A stretch of DNA of 64,000 nucleotides from Peptoniphilus pacaensis (lineage in GTDB: Bacteria; Bacillota; Clostridia; Tissierellales; Peptoniphilaceae), in the NCBI RefSeq assembly GCF_900088125.1, contig NZ_FLQT01000003.1:805071-869070 (forward strand), in the 5' to 3' direction. Below, piece after piece: positions 40,605-49,950 of this stretch; positions within the stretch are counted from its first letter, which is position 1; every line of letters begins with the position of its first letter. The notes beneath the pieces were generated by a model. It was not told the DNA's origin and made no database searches. It was given only the letters and a program-made list of their open reading frames with translations. The position numbers and the translations under genes were made by a program.

Positions 40605-41939
40605 TTAATTGCCTTTGATTTGTTCCTTTAAGGATTCGATGGTGACAAAGAGTTGGCTGTCTTTTTCCATATCGCCTTTGATTTTATCGCAGGCGTGAAT
40701 CACCGTGGAGTGATCCCGACCGCCGAATTCCTGGCCGATTTTCGGCAGGGACATATCGGTTAATTCCCGAGTCAGATACATGGCGATTTGACGGGGATAA
40801 GCCAAGGGTCTGGACCGCTTTTTACTGTCCATTTCTTCCAAGGTAATATGGTATTTGTCGCAGACCACGCTCTTTATATGGTCGACGGTAATTTTTACGG
40901 GTTTGTTGTTTTCGTAAATATCCTTTAATACCGTGGCCGCCGTTTCTTCGGTAATAATGCCGGTGGTCAGTTTGGAATAGGCCGTCACACGGGACAGGGC
41001 GCCTTCCAATTCACGAATATTGCTCTTCACGTGGGTGGCGATGTAATTAATCACCTCGTCGGGCACGACGAAGCCGTCGCTTTTCGCCTTATTTCTCAAT
41101 ATGGCGATGCGGGTTTCCAGATCCGGCGCCTGAATATCTACAACCAATCCCCAGGCAAAGCGGGAGATAAGGCGCTGCTCCAATTTTTTAATATCCTTCG
41201 GCGGCTTGTCGCTGGTCAGGACGATCTGTTTATCCTGAGCATGAAGTTCGTTAAAGGTATGGAAGAATTCGTCCATGGTGGATTCTTTATCGGCGATAAA
41301 TTGAATATCGTCGATGAGAAGCAGGTCCTGGGACCGGTACTTCCTGCGAAATTCTTCGTTTTTATTGGTTTGAATGGATGCGATAAATTCGTTGGTGAAT
41401 TGCTCGCTGGTCACATAGAGTATTCGCTTGTTTGGATCGCTGCGGTGCATAAAATGGCCGATGGCATGCATTAAGTGGGTCTTTCCCAAACCGACGCCGC
41501 CGTAGATAAACAACGGATTGGCGTGGGCTTCCTTGGGATTTTCCGCCACGGCCAAAGAGGCCGCGTGGGCAAATTGATTGGACTGGCCCACCACAAAGGA
41601 ATCGAAGGTGTATTTCGGATTCAGATGGTAGAGGGCTTCTGCCGTATTTTCAGAGGCCTTATAAGGGGTCTCACCGTCGGATGTAAGGACGAATTCGATA
41701 TCCAAATCCCGGCCGCCGGCTTCTTTGACGACGCGTCGAATCAGGTTTTTGTAATTATTGTTGTTCCTTTTTAAATGGTTCAGGACGAATTCTCTCGAGA
41801 CGCCTAAAATAAGGGCGTCGCCTTGGATGGCAATGGGTTGAATCGGACGAAACCACGTATTGATTTGCGACTCGTAAAGATTTTCTTCGAGAAGCAGCTG
41901 AAAGGCGTCGTCCCATAGTGTTTTAACATCGGTTGACAT
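40605..41939 (-). CDS. dnaA: Chromosomal replication initiator DnaA
   Basis: 444 residues. Domain I at the N-terminus, AAA+ domain with Walker A YGGVGLGKTHLMHAIG and Walker B LLIDDIQFI, and the domain IV signature FGGRDHSTVIHACDKI that reads DnaA boxes. Binds the origin boxes next door and melts the DNA. Site AAGGAGCGAGT before the ATG. Confidence 0.98.
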   Translation of the reverse strand: MSTDVKTLWDDAFQLLLEENLYESQINTWFRPIQPIAIQGDALILGVSREFVLNHLKRNNNNYKNLIRRVVKEAGGRDLDIEFVLTSDGETPYKASENTAEALYHLNPKYTFDSFVVGQSNQFAHAASLAVAENPKEAHANPLFIYGGVGLGKTHLMHAIGHFMHRSDPNKRILYVTSEQFTNEFIASIQTNKNEEFRRKYRSQDLLLIDDIQFIADKESTMDEFFHTFNELHAQDKQIVLTSDKPPKDIKKLEQRLISRFAWGLVVDIQAPDLETRIAILRNKAKSDGFVVPDEVINYIATHVKSNIRELEGALSRVTAYSKLTTGIITEETAATVLKDIYENNKPVKITVDHIKSVVCDKYHITLEEMDSKKRSRPLAYPRQIAMYLTRELTDMSLPKIGQEFGGRDHSTVIHACDKIKGDMEKDSQLFVTIESLKEQIKGN

Positions 41940-42316
41940 ACTCGCTCCTTGATTTATGTATTAACATATAAACATGTGGAAAGAATCCTTATGGATGAAA
42001 AAATCCACAGCATTGTGGATGATGGGGATAAGCAATTTACAAACAATGAATGAAAATTCAACTGTTTATAAACAGGGGATGTTTTTTCGTATTTTGAGAG
42101 ATGTAGGATAAAAATGTAAAACTTATCAACAAGTTATGCACAGACTGTGTATAAACAAGGGCTGTTCACAGGCTTTCTTTTTATTCACACACTTGAGGTA
42201 ATTATACACAAATATAAAAAAGTTATCAACATATCTGACAGGGGTGGAAGAGCCTTTCGTTTCCCGGTTTCAAGGCCGAATTTCGTCTATTTTATGGACT
42301 TTCTCGCGAAAAGTAA
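41940..42316. other. Chromosomal replication origin oriC
   Basis: The largest gene-free stretch of the window, between dnaA and rpmH. Six DnaA boxes: TTATCAACA 42123-42131, TTATGCACA 42134-42142, TGTGTATAA (reverse) 42146-42154, TTATTCACA 42181-42189, TTATACACA 42202-42210, TTATCAACA 42223-42231. Four match TTATNCACA exactly. Upstream, about 41950-42120, the DNA is AT-rich with ATCCACAGCATTGTGGAT (an inverted repeat at 42002-42019), a plausible unwinding part. Gene orientation flips here. Confidence 0.88.
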
Positions 42317-42345
42317 TTGACTTAAATCATGTCAGTCTCTATAAT
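42317..42345 (+). promoter_or_regulatory. Promoter of the rpmH-rnpA operon
   Basis: TTGACT, 17-nt spacer, TATAAT; among the best consensus promoters in the window. Expected start near 42352, leader about 60 nt. Confidence 0.88.
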
Positions 42346-42412
42346 ATATAGAGTGTATTTAAAAGAATAGGTCCTTTGGGCATTTTTTTATCCCGATGGA
42401 GGAGGTGTAACC

Positions 42413-42547
42413 ATGAAAAGAACGTACCAACCGAAACGCAAACAAAGAAAAAGAGAACACGGTTTTCGTGCGCGCATGAGAACCCGCGGCGGTCGCAAGG
42501 TTTTACGCGCCCGTAGAGCCAAAGGTAGAAAAAGACTTTCCGCATAA
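42413..42547 (+). CDS. rpmH: 50S ribosomal protein L34
   Basis: 44 residues, [18 protein letters not shown] and on to [11 protein letters not shown], the standard L34 sequence. Strong site GGAGGAGGTGTAA. First gene of the conserved rpmH-rnpA-yidD-yidC-jag cluster beside the origin; three bases separate its stop from the rnpA start. Confidence 0.98.
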   Translation: MKRTYQPKRKQRKREHGFRARMRTRGGRKVLRARRAKGRKRLSA

Positions 42548-42550
42548 TCC

Positions 42551-42901
42551 ATGGAAAAAAAGTACTTTCTAACGAAAGACGGCGATTTTAAAAAAGTATA
42601 TAGAAAGAGAAAAACGTTCGGGAACAGAAATTTTACTCTTTACGTTAAAAGAAACGGCCTGGCCCATTCCAGGATGGGTTTTTCCATCAACAAGAAGGTG
42701 GGAAAGGCCGTTGTTCGTAATAAAATAAAAAGACGATTAAGGGCGTTGTACACAGATTACTATCCCCGCTTGACGCCGGGATACGATTACGTCGTCGTCG
42801 TCAAAAACAATGTGGCGGATTTGGATTTTAAAACCATGAAATCGGCCTTCCACCATCTGTTCCGCGTATCGAAGTTTTTAAAAGGAGACAAGAAGTCATG
42901 A
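42551..42901 (+). CDS. rnpA: Ribonuclease P protein component
   Basis: 116 residues. FSINKKVGKAVVRNKIKRRLRAL is the RNR motif that contacts the RNA subunit; RMGF and YDYVVVVKNN fit the fold. It helps cut the 5' leader from pre-tRNA. Overlaps yidD by four bases. Confidence 0.97.
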   Translation: MEKKYFLTKDGDFKKVYRKRKTFGNRNFTLYVKRNGLAHSRMGFSINKKVGKAVVRNKIKRRLRALYTDYYPRLTPGYDYVVVVKNNVADLDFKTMKSAFHHLFRVSKFLKGDKKS

Positions 42902-43113
42902 GGACTTTTGCTTTGGGACTGATTCGCTTTTACCAAAAAGTGATTTCTCCTTATTTCTTACCCGGTGCCCACTGTCGGTTTAATCCCACTTGCAGTGAAT
43001 ACGGCTACCAGGCTTTTTCAAAATACCCTTTCTTTAAAGCGCTTTATTTAACGGTAAGGCGCATTTTACGCTGCCACCCTTTTCACGAGGGCGGCTATGA
43101 TCCACTTCCATAG
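42898..43113 (+). CDS. yidD: Membrane protein insertion efficiency factor YidD
   Basis: 71 residues with the family core YQKVISPYFLPGAHCRFNPTCSEYGYQAF and CHPFHEGGYDPLP. Works with YidC in inserting membrane proteins. ATG overlaps the rnpA stop (ATGA). Confidence 0.96.
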   Translation: MRTFALGLIRFYQKVISPYFLPGAHCRFNPTCSEYGYQAFSKYPFFKALYLTVRRILRCHPFHEGGYDPLP

Positions 43114-43130
43114 ATTAGGAGGAAGTTCAG

Positions 43131-43850
43131 TTGATTAACGCATTAGCGAGTTTTTTCGGCACGATTCTGCACGGAATTTATAATTTCGTCGCGAGTATCG
43201 GTTCCGAGCCCGGTGCAATTTCCTACTATGCCATTGCCATCATTATTACCACCCTGCTTTTCCGTTTGGCGCTTCTGCCTTTGAATTTATTTCAAACGAA
43301 AAACCAGTTGAAGATGGCAAAATTGCAGCCGGAAATGAAAAAAATCCAAAAAAAATACGAAAAAGACCCGCAGCTCTTGGCGCAAAAGCAATCTCAGCTC
43401 TATAAGGAAGCTCAATTTAATCCTTTAAGCGGCTGTTTGCCCATGCTCATTCAATTTCCCGTTCTCTTGGCATTCTATCGGATCTTTATGTTCCCGACAA
43501 AGTTTGCCTTTACGAATCCGGATTTTTACGCGTCCATACAAAAGAATTTCTTTTTTATTCAAAATCTCGATCATCCCGATCCGACAAAAATAGCCTTGCC
43601 GGTGATCGCAGCATTTTTTACCTGGCTGTCTACTTACATCGTGCAAAAGAGCAACAAAGCGCCGTCGACAGAGTCTTCTGAGCAAATGATGCGCACCATG
43701 TCGATGATGATGCCGGTTATGATTTTTATGTTTGCGAGACGGATGGCGGCGGGTTTGGTCTTGTACTGGATCGTCGGTAGTATTTACACGATTTTCCAAC
43801 AATTTGTGAGCAACAAAATCATCGAAAAAGAAAAAGAAGCGGAGGCTTAG
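43131..43850 (+). CDS. yidC: Membrane protein insertase YidC/OxaI
   Basis: 239 residues, starting at a TTG nine bases after AGGAGGAAG. Five hydrophobic segments; the conserved arginine of the hydrophilic groove is in LLFRLALLPLNLF, and NPLSGCLPMLIQFPVLLAFYRI is the family core. Unlike many Firmicute homologues it has no lipoprotein signal peptide. Inserts proteins into the membrane alone or with Sec. Confidence 0.95.
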   Translation: MINALASFFGTILHGIYNFVASIGSEPGAISYYAIAIIITTLLFRLALLPLNLFQTKNQLKMAKLQPEMKKIQKKYEKDPQLLAQKQSQLYKEAQFNPLSGCLPMLIQFPVLLAFYRIFMFPTKFAFTNPDFYASIQKNFFFIQNLDHPDPTKIALPVIAAFFTWLSTYIVQKSNKAPSTESSEQMMRTMSMMMPVMIFMFARRMAAGLVLYWIVGSIYTIFQQFVSNKIIEKEKEAEA

Positions 43851-43851
43851 C

Positions 43852-44694
43852 ATGAATTTCTCCATCCAATCGGCAAAAACGGTTGACGAGGCCGTAGAAA
43901 AGGCCCTTCTCGAGTTAAAAGCGACGCGGGACGAGGTCGACATCGAAGTTATTGAAGAGCCCTCCGGCGGTTTTTTAGGGCTGATTGGGGGCAAGGATGC
44001 TATTGTCAAAGTGAGAAGAAAAATGGACCACAAGGACATTGTGGATTCCATTTTAAAAGATGAAGAAATCGAATCCGTGCGCTCGGTTTTAGATGAAAAG
44101 GCGAAGGAAGAAGCCGCCGCCGAATCGGAAGAAGAGGCGGAGGTCCCGGAAGCCGATGAAGTCGAGGAAGAAAACGAACAGGCGGAGGATGCGACACAAG
44201 AGCCGGCTTTCGAGTATTTAAACGACGAGGAGCTGGAGGATTTAATTCGCGAGTACATCGACCGCATTATGAGCGCCATCAAACTCGGCTATACCCTGTC
44301 CGTGGATTTCAATGAAAATGAAATCTTTGTTTCCATCGACGGCAAGCGAGAAGAAACGGGCATTATTATCGGCAAGCACGGATCCACGTTAAACGGTATC
44401 CAAATCGTCTTATCCGCCATGGTCAATCAACGAAGCGAGGAATTCCGCCGCGTTATCGTGGATTGCAGCGGTTACAGAAAACGGCGCGAACAAGTGTTGA
44501 AACGCATCGCCGGTAAGACGGCCAATAAGGTTTTAAAGACAAATAAATCCATTAAATTGGAGCCGATGAATGCACAGGAAAGGCGCATTATTCACGCCTG
44601 CCTGGCCAATGTCGACGGTATTCGAACGCGAAGCGAGGGCAAGGAGCCCCATAGGCGCGTCGTCATTCATAAGGATACATCCCAGCCTTCATAG
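43852..44694 (+). CDS. jag: RNA-binding protein Jag/KhpB
   Basis: 280 residues: Jag_N domain (MNFSIQSAKTVDEAVEKALLEL...GGFLGLIGGKDAIV), an acidic linker of about 70 residues rich in Glu and Ala, a KH domain with IIIGKHGSTLNGIQI, and an R3H domain near the end (MNAQERRIIHACLANV...GKEPHRRVVIH). It binds RNA and acts in cell-wall elongation in other Firmicutes. One base after yidC. Confidence 0.95.
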   Translation: MNFSIQSAKTVDEAVEKALLELKATRDEVDIEVIEEPSGGFLGLIGGKDAIVKVRRKMDHKDIVDSILKDEEIESVRSVLDEKAKEEAAAESEEEAEVPEADEVEEENEQAEDATQEPAFEYLNDEELEDLIREYIDRIMSAIKLGYTLSVDFNENEIFVSIDGKREETGIIIGKHGSTLNGIQIVLSAMVNQRSEEFRRVIVDCSGYRKRREQVLKRIAGKTANKVLKTNKSIKLEPMNAQERRIIHACLANVDGIRTRSEGKEPHRRVVIHKDTSQPS

Positions 44695-44713
44695 TCTCTA
44701 TGAAGGCTTTTTT
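44684..44713 (+). terminator. Intrinsic terminator at the end of jag
   Basis: GCCTTCATAG-TCT-CTATGAAGGC followed by six T residues; the hairpin includes the jag stop codon and ends about 17 bp before the mnmE start. Confidence 0.88.
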
Positions 44714-44730
44714 ATAGGAAAGGTGACACT

Positions 44731-46089
44731 ATGACTATTGCGGCTATCTCTACGGCGAAATCCGCCGCGGGCATCGGCATCGTGCGCTTAAGCGGCGAGG
44801 ACGCTATTTCCTTAGCCGACGGTTTTTTTAAGAGCAAACAGGATTTGACGGATCCGGCCAATGATCGCAAGCTTCTTTATGGCCACATCGTCTCCGAAGG
44901 GGAAGTGGTGGATGAGGTTCTGGCCGTGGCCTTTCGCGCCCCTTTTAGCTATACCGGCGAGGACATGGTGGAGATTCAGGCCCACGGCAGTCGCGTCGGC
45001 CTGGAGCGGATTTTAAACTGCTTTATTTCAGCCGGGGCGGAGCCGGCAAAACGGGGAGAATTTACGAAAATCGCCTTTTTAAACGGCAAGCTGGATTTAA
45101 CGGAGGCCGAGGCCATTATCGACATGATCGAGGCGGAAAGCGTGTCGGCCCAAAAGCAGAGCGCTCGCCAGCTCACCGGCCACTTGTACCGCAAAATCGA
45201 AGGCTTCCGCACTCGCATCAAGGATACCTTGGCCCATTTGGTGGCGGATATCGATTTTTCCACGGAGGAAGTGGAGCCCGTGGATATCAGCGCCTTGATC
45301 ACCACCTGTGAAGGCATTTTAAGGGAAATGAAGGAGCTGGAAGGAACTTTTTCCCGAGGAAAAATGGTTCAAGAGGGTATTGCGACGGCCATTGTGGGCA
45401 AGCCCAATGTGGGCAAGAGCTCCTTTTTAAATAAGATGCTTAGAGAAGATAAGGCCATCGTCACGGATATTCCCGGCACCACCCGGGACGTGTTAGAGGC
45501 CTCTTACTCCCTCGACGGCATTCACCTTAGAATTCAGGATACGGCGGGGATACGAAAAACCGACGATACCATCGAGCAAATCGGCATCGAGCGCGCCATG
45601 GCCAGCATGGAGGAGGCGGATCTGGTCATCGCCCTTTTCGATGCCTCCCGTCCCTTAGAGGATATGGATTTTGAAATTATGGAGCGGATCAAGGACAAGC
45701 GGGTGATCTGCCTCTTAAACAAGCAGGATCTGGGCGCGGTTTTGGATAAAAAAACTATGGAGGCCCACTTCCCCGGTGCCGTGGTGGAAACCAGCTTTAT
45801 TCGGGACGAGGGTCTCGCCGCCGTGGAAGACTTGATTCAGTCCTGGTTTTTGTCGGGCACCATCGAGGAAGACGAGACTCAAATTTATTCCCTGCGTCAC
45901 AAGATTCTCCTTTCGGAGGCGGTGGAATCTCTGGCCAAGGCGGTGGACGATATCGGCGCCGGCATCGGTTTGGATCTCGCCGAGGTGTATATCGAAGATG
46001 CCTTTTTGAAATTAGGGGAGATTACCGGGCAAACCGCCGGCGAAGAGGTCTTGGACCATGTCTTTTCTAAATTTTGTATCGGAAAATAA
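44731..46089 (+). CDS. mnmE: tRNA-modifying GTPase MnmE
   Basis: 452 residues. N-terminal folate-binding domain (TIAAISTAKSAAGIGIVRLSGEDA), GTPase core with G1 GKPNVGKSS, G3 DTAG, G4 NKQD, and the C-terminal catalytic CxGK motif (CIGK). With MnmG it builds cmnm5 on wobble U34. Starts about 17 bp after the jag terminator, so it may depend on read-through or a promoter inside jag. Confidence 0.98.
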   Translation: MTIAAISTAKSAAGIGIVRLSGEDAISLADGFFKSKQDLTDPANDRKLLYGHIVSEGEVVDEVLAVAFRAPFSYTGEDMVEIQAHGSRVGLERILNCFISAGAEPAKRGEFTKIAFLNGKLDLTEAEAIIDMIEAESVSAQKQSARQLTGHLYRKIEGFRTRIKDTLAHLVADIDFSTEEVEPVDISALITTCEGILREMKELEGTFSRGKMVQEGIATAIVGKPNVGKSSFLNKMLREDKAIVTDIPGTTRDVLEASYSLDGIHLRIQDTAGIRKTDDTIEQIGIERAMASMEEADLVIALFDASRPLEDMDFEIMERIKDKRVICLLNKQDLGAVLDKKTMEAHFPGAVVETSFIRDEGLAAVEDLIQSWFLSGTIEEDETQIYSLRHKILLSEAVESLAKAVDDIGAGIGLDLAEVYIEDAFLKLGEITGQTAGEEVLDHVFSKFCIGK

Positions 46090-46098
46090 GGAGCGAAG

Positions 46099-48006
46099 AT
46101 GAATTTTTTAGCGAAAAATGTCGATATCGTCGTCGTCGGTGCCGGCCATGCCGGATGTGAAGCGGCGCTGGCGGCGGCGCGCATGGGCCACAGTGTAGCG
46201 ATTCTTACCATTAATTTAAATGCCATTGCCGCCATGAACTGCAATCCCAATGTGGGCGGCACGGGCAAGGGCCACTTGGTGCGGGAAATCGACGCTTTAG
46301 GCGGTGAGATCGGCCGAAATATCGACAAGACCTTTATTCAATGCCGCATGCTCAATCGCTCCAAGGGGCCGGCGGTCCACTCCCTGCGAGCTCAGGCGGA
46401 CAAGTGGGACTACCACGCAGCCATGAAGGAGACCCTGGAAAATACAAGGAATCTTTATCTAATTCAAGAGGAAGCCGTGGCTTTCAATATGGAGGACGGG
46501 GACGTTTGCGGCGTTATCGGAAAGAGCGGCGCCATTTACCGGGCGAAGAAGACCATTTTGGCTACGGGCACCTATTTGCGCGGCCGCATTTTCATGGGCG
46601 AGGTGAATTACGCTTCGGGCCCCGACGGCATGCAGCCAGCCAACGAGCTTACTTCCGCCATCGAAGGCCTGGGCCTTAAGACCATGCGCATGAAGACCGG
46701 GACGCCGGCCCGGGTGCACCGGGACTCCATCGATTTTACCGGTATGGACGTGCAAAAGGGCGACGAAACCATCGTGCCCTTCTCCTTTTCGAATTTCGAC
46801 GTGGATTACTCCGACAAAGAGCAAATCGACTGTTACTTAACCTATACGACGCCGGAATGTCACGAGATCATTCGCGAAAATATTCATCGCTCCGCCATGG
46901 CCATGGGGGATATCGAGGGCGTCGGGCCCCGCTACTGCCCCTCCATCGAAGACAAGGTGACCCGCTTTGCCGATCGGGACAAACACCAGGTCTTTCTCGA
47001 GCCGGAAGGCTTGCATACCAAGGAAATCTACGTACAGGGCGTGTCCTCTTCCCTGCCCGTGGAGGTGCAAATGGCCCTATACAAAAAAATCGAGGGCCTT
47101 GAGACCTGTGAGTTTATGCGCCCCGCCTACGCCATCGAATACGACGCCATCGACGCCACGAAATTACGGCTGAGTTTACAGGTGACGGAGACGCCGAATC
47201 TCTATATGGCAGGGCAAATCAACGGATCCAGCGGCTACGAAGAGGCGGCGGCTCAGGGCCTTATGGCGGGAATCAACGCGGCCCTTGCCATCGAAGGCAA
47301 AGAGCCTCTTATCTTAGGACGCGATCAGGCTTATATCGGCGTTTTAATTGACGATTTAGTCACCAAGGGGACCCGGGAGCCCTACCGCATGATGACGGCG
47401 CGGGCCGAGTACCGACTTACACTGCGTCAGGACAATGCGGATCTGCGGCTTACGGAAATCGGACGGACCGTGGGCCTCGTTGGAGACGAGCAATACGAGA
47501 GGTTCGTCGAGCGCAGGGACGCCATCGAAAAGGAACGGGCGCGCCTGGCATCCATTCAGATCAATCCGACGAAGGAAAATTCCGACATATTAAACGCCAT
47601 GGATTCGGCCGTTTTGAAAAACGCCACGCCCTTATTAAATCTCATGCAGCGTCCGGAGCTCACCTACGACCGTTTGGCCGTCTTCGATCCCGACAGGCCG
47701 TCCCTTCCCCGCCACGTCATCGACGAGGTGGAAACGGATATTCGCTACAAGGGCTATATCGAAAAGCAAGCGGCGCAAATTCAGAAATTCCGGAAGATGG
47801 AGAACAAGCTTCTCTCTAAGGAATTGGATTACGAAGCGATCGGCGGCTTGAGAAACGAAGCCAAGGAAAAGCTGTCGAAAATTCAGCCGGAATCCGTGGG
47901 ACAGGCGAGCCGCATCAGCGGCGTGAGTCCGGCGGATATTAATGTCCTGTTGATTTATTTAGAGCAAAAACACAGGGAGGAATCAAATGAATTGGCAGAC
48001 GCGTGA
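46099..48006 (+). CDS. mnmG: tRNA uridine-5-carboxymethylaminomethyl modification enzyme MnmG
   Basis: 635 residues. FAD-binding VVGAGHAGCEAALAAARMG at the N-terminus, NPNVGGTGKGHLVREIDALGG, and the C-terminal tRNA/MnmE-binding helices ending ISGVSPADINVLLIYLE. Partner of MnmE. Overlaps rsmG by 20 bases. Confidence 0.98.
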   Translation: MNFLAKNVDIVVVGAGHAGCEAALAAARMGHSVAILTINLNAIAAMNCNPNVGGTGKGHLVREIDALGGEIGRNIDKTFIQCRMLNRSKGPAVHSLRAQADKWDYHAAMKETLENTRNLYLIQEEAVAFNMEDGDVCGVIGKSGAIYRAKKTILATGTYLRGRIFMGEVNYASGPDGMQPANELTSAIEGLGLKTMRMKTGTPARVHRDSIDFTGMDVQKGDETIVPFSFSNFDVDYSDKEQIDCYLTYTTPECHEIIRENIHRSAMAMGDIEGVGPRYCPSIEDKVTRFADRDKHQVFLEPEGLHTKEIYVQGVSSSLPVEVQMALYKKIEGLETCEFMRPAYAIEYDAIDATKLRLSLQVTETPNLYMAGQINGSSGYEEAAAQGLMAGINAALAIEGKEPLILGRDQAYIGVLIDDLVTKGTREPYRMMTARAEYRLTLRQDNADLRLTEIGRTVGLVGDEQYERFVERRDAIEKERARLASIQINPTKENSDILNAMDSAVLKNATPLLNLMQRPELTYDRLAVFDPDRPSLPRHVIDEVETDIRYKGYIEKQAAQIQKFRKMENKLLSKELDYEAIGGLRNEAKEKLSKIQPESVGQASRISGVSPADINVLLIYLEQKHREESNELADA

Positions 48007-48688
48007 GGATTATTTAAAGCAGTTTCCCGTGGAGATTCCCTATAAGGCCTTCGACCGCTACGGGGAGATTCTCCTGGAATGGAACGAACGCATGAACCTG
48101 ACCCGCATTACCGACGAAGACGATATGATGGACAAGCACTTCATCGACTCTCTGACGCCAACCCTTCTCGATGCCTACGAGGGCACGGGCAAAATTTTAG
48201 ATCTGGGTACCGGCGCAGGCTTTCCCGGCATGGTGCTCGCCATGGTATCGCCTCAGAGGGAGGTTCATTTAATGGACAGCCTAAAGAAGCGCATCACTTT
48301 TCTGGACCATGTAGTAGATGAACTGGGGCTTTCCAATGTAAGGACCTTTCACGGCCGTGCCGAAGAGGCGGGACGGGACGCTAAATTCCGGGAGCAATAC
48401 GGACTGGTTATCTCTCGCGCCGTGGCGCGCTTGCCGATTTTGGCGGAATACTGTCTGCCTTTCGTCTACCTGGGCGGTCACTTCGTCGCCATGAAAGGCG
48501 CCGAGGGCGTCGACGAAACAGAGGAAGCGAAGCGCGCCATCGATATTTTAGGCGGTAAGCTGGAAGAGATCGTGGACCTCAAGCTTCCCGGCGGCGACGA
48601 ACGCCACTTGGTAGTCGTAAAAAAAGTAAAGGCCACGCCTGCGAAATACCCTCGCGGCGGCGGTAAACCGAGAAAGGATCCTCTGTAA
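47987..48688 (+). CDS. rsmG: 16S rRNA (guanine-527 N7)-methyltransferase RsmG
   Basis: 233 residues. LDLGTGAGFPGMVLAMV is the SAM-binding motif, ERMNLTRI and the ISRAVARLPILAEYCLP helix match GidB/RsmG. Coupled to mnmG by overlap, the usual order next to parA-parB. Confidence 0.97.
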   Translation: MNWQTREDYLKQFPVEIPYKAFDRYGEILLEWNERMNLTRITDEDDMMDKHFIDSLTPTLLDAYEGTGKILDLGTGAGFPGMVLAMVSPQREVHLMDSLKKRITFLDHVVDELGLSNVRTFHGRAEEAGRDAKFREQYGLVISRAVARLPILAEYCLPFVYLGGHFVAMKGAEGVDETEEAKRAIDILGGKLEEIVDLKLPGGDERHLVVVKKVKATPAKYPRGGGKPRKDPL

Positions 48689-48690
48689 TC

Positions 48691-49119
48691 ATGATTTTCT
48701 ATGTACCGGCTTTCATCTATCTCCTTTACGATCTCTATAAGCGGCGGAGCAAGACGACTCTTTTTCTTATTGTCCTCTGCGTTCTCAGCGCCGTGGCCTA
48801 CATGGGCGTCCCGTCTTTGTTTATCGAACCCATTCCGGCGATCTTCCCTACCCTGGCCTTAATCTGCGTGCTCTATCTTATCTTTTTGTCTTGGCGGGAA
48901 TACAAAGTAGCCAAGATCAACTATTTAAAAGAGCGCCGCATGCTTCGTGAAAATGCCGCACCCTTAAGAAAAATCGACGAGGATCACGAGCGTATCGTCA
49001 TTAAGGATCGAAAGACCTCGGAGCAAAAGGTCATCTACTTGAAGCGGGATGGGAAAAATGTTCCACGTGGAACAAATGAAGAAAACAAATCGGAAAGCGA
49101 AACAGAAAATAAAAATTGA
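48691..49119 (+). CDS. Membrane protein with two to three helices, 142 residues
   Basis: Hydrophobic helices at about 2-12, 20-37 and 48-67, then a charged cytoplasmic tail ending KSESETENKN. No family recognised. Position between rsmG and parA and the parS sequence inside its last codons (VPRGT) suggest that part of the tail is shaped by the DNA site rather than by protein function. Starts two bases after rsmG. Confidence 0.72.
   Translation: MIFYVPAFIYLLYDLYKRRSKTTLFLIVLCVLSAVAYMGVPSLFIEPIPAIFPTLALICVLYLIFLSWREYKVAKINYLKERRMLRENAAPLRKIDEDHERIVIKDRKTSEQKVIYLKRDGKNVPRGTNEENKSESETENKN
49059..49074. other. parS centromere-like site 1
   Basis: TGTTCCACGTGGAACA, a perfect 16-bp palindrome of the chromosomal parS type recognised by ParB/Spo0J, inside the 3' end of the membrane protein gene, about 140 bp before parA. 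Confidence 0.9.
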
Positions 49120-49155
49120 GCGGAAATGTTCCACATGGAACACTCCGCTCTTTTT
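49118..49155 (+). terminator. Intrinsic terminator enclosing a second parS-like palindrome
   Basis: GAGCGGA (49118-49124) pairs with TCCGCTC (49144-49150), followed by five T residues. The interior is TGTTCCACATGGAACA (49127-49142), a parS site with one changed base, which itself forms the inner stem. Confidence 0.82.
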
Positions 49156-49200
49156 ATTTGTCTTCCGGTTTGATACTATAGTTAGGAAGGGAGTGGCGCT

Positions 49201-49950
49201 ATGATGAGAAAAATTGCCGTATTCAATCAAAAAGGCGGCGTCGGCAAAACGACGACAGTAATAAATCTGGCCGACGCCTTGGCTAACAAGGGCCATCGCG
49301 TATTAATTTTAGATATGGATCCCCAAGGGAATGCCACCAGCGGAATGAATGTCGATAAAGACAGAGACCCTATGATTTACGATTTTCTACTGGGCGAGGA
49401 GGGCGATTGCATCGTGCCGATTAAAGAAAATCTGGATATCATTCCATCCGGCGCCACCTTGGCGGGGATCGAAATCGAATTCGCCCGCCGCGACGGGTGG
49501 CAGACGGTTTTAAAAGAGGATATGGCTCAATTGGAAGGCTATGATTACATTATTATGGACTGCCCGCCGTCTTTGGGGGTTCTCTCCATTTTGGCATTGA
49601 CTGCGGCTGACGGCATTCTCATCCCCGTGCAGTGCGAATACTACGCCCTGGAAGGTCTTTCTCAGCTTATGGAATCCATTCAGTTGGTGCGGGGAGGCTT
49701 TAATCCGGACCTTGAAATCGAAGGCGTCCTCCTCACTATGTACGACGGCCGCACGAATTTAAGCATGCAGGTCGTGGAAGAGGTAAAAAATTATTTTAAG
49801 AACGCCGTGTTCTCCACGGTGATCCCGAGGAATGTGCGTTTAGCGGAAGCGCCGTCCTATGGCATGAGCATTATAGATTACGATAAAAACAGCCGCGGCG
49901 CCAAGGCTTATGCCGCTTTGGCCGATGAAGTGGAAAAGAGGAGGTCCTAA
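49201..49950 (+). CDS. parA: Chromosome partitioning ATPase ParA/Soj
   Basis: 249 residues. Deviant Walker A NQKGGVGKTTTVINLADAL, then LDMDPQGNATSG and MDCPPSLGVLS. ATP-driven DNA-bound dimers guide ParB-parS segregation, and Soj also controls DnaA. Start could be either of two successive ATGs behind GGAAGGGAG. Overlaps parB by one base. Confidence 0.97.
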   Translation: MMRKIAVFNQKGGVGKTTTVINLADALANKGHRVLILDMDPQGNATSGMNVDKDRDPMIYDFLLGEEGDCIVPIKENLDIIPSGATLAGIEIEFARRDGWQTVLKEDMAQLEGYDYIIMDCPPSLGVLSILALTAADGILIPVQCEYYALEGLSQLMESIQLVRGGFNPDLEIEGVLLTMYDGRTNLSMQVVEEVKNYFKNAVFSTVIPRNVRLAEAPSYGMSIIDYDKNSRGAKAYAALADEVEKRRS

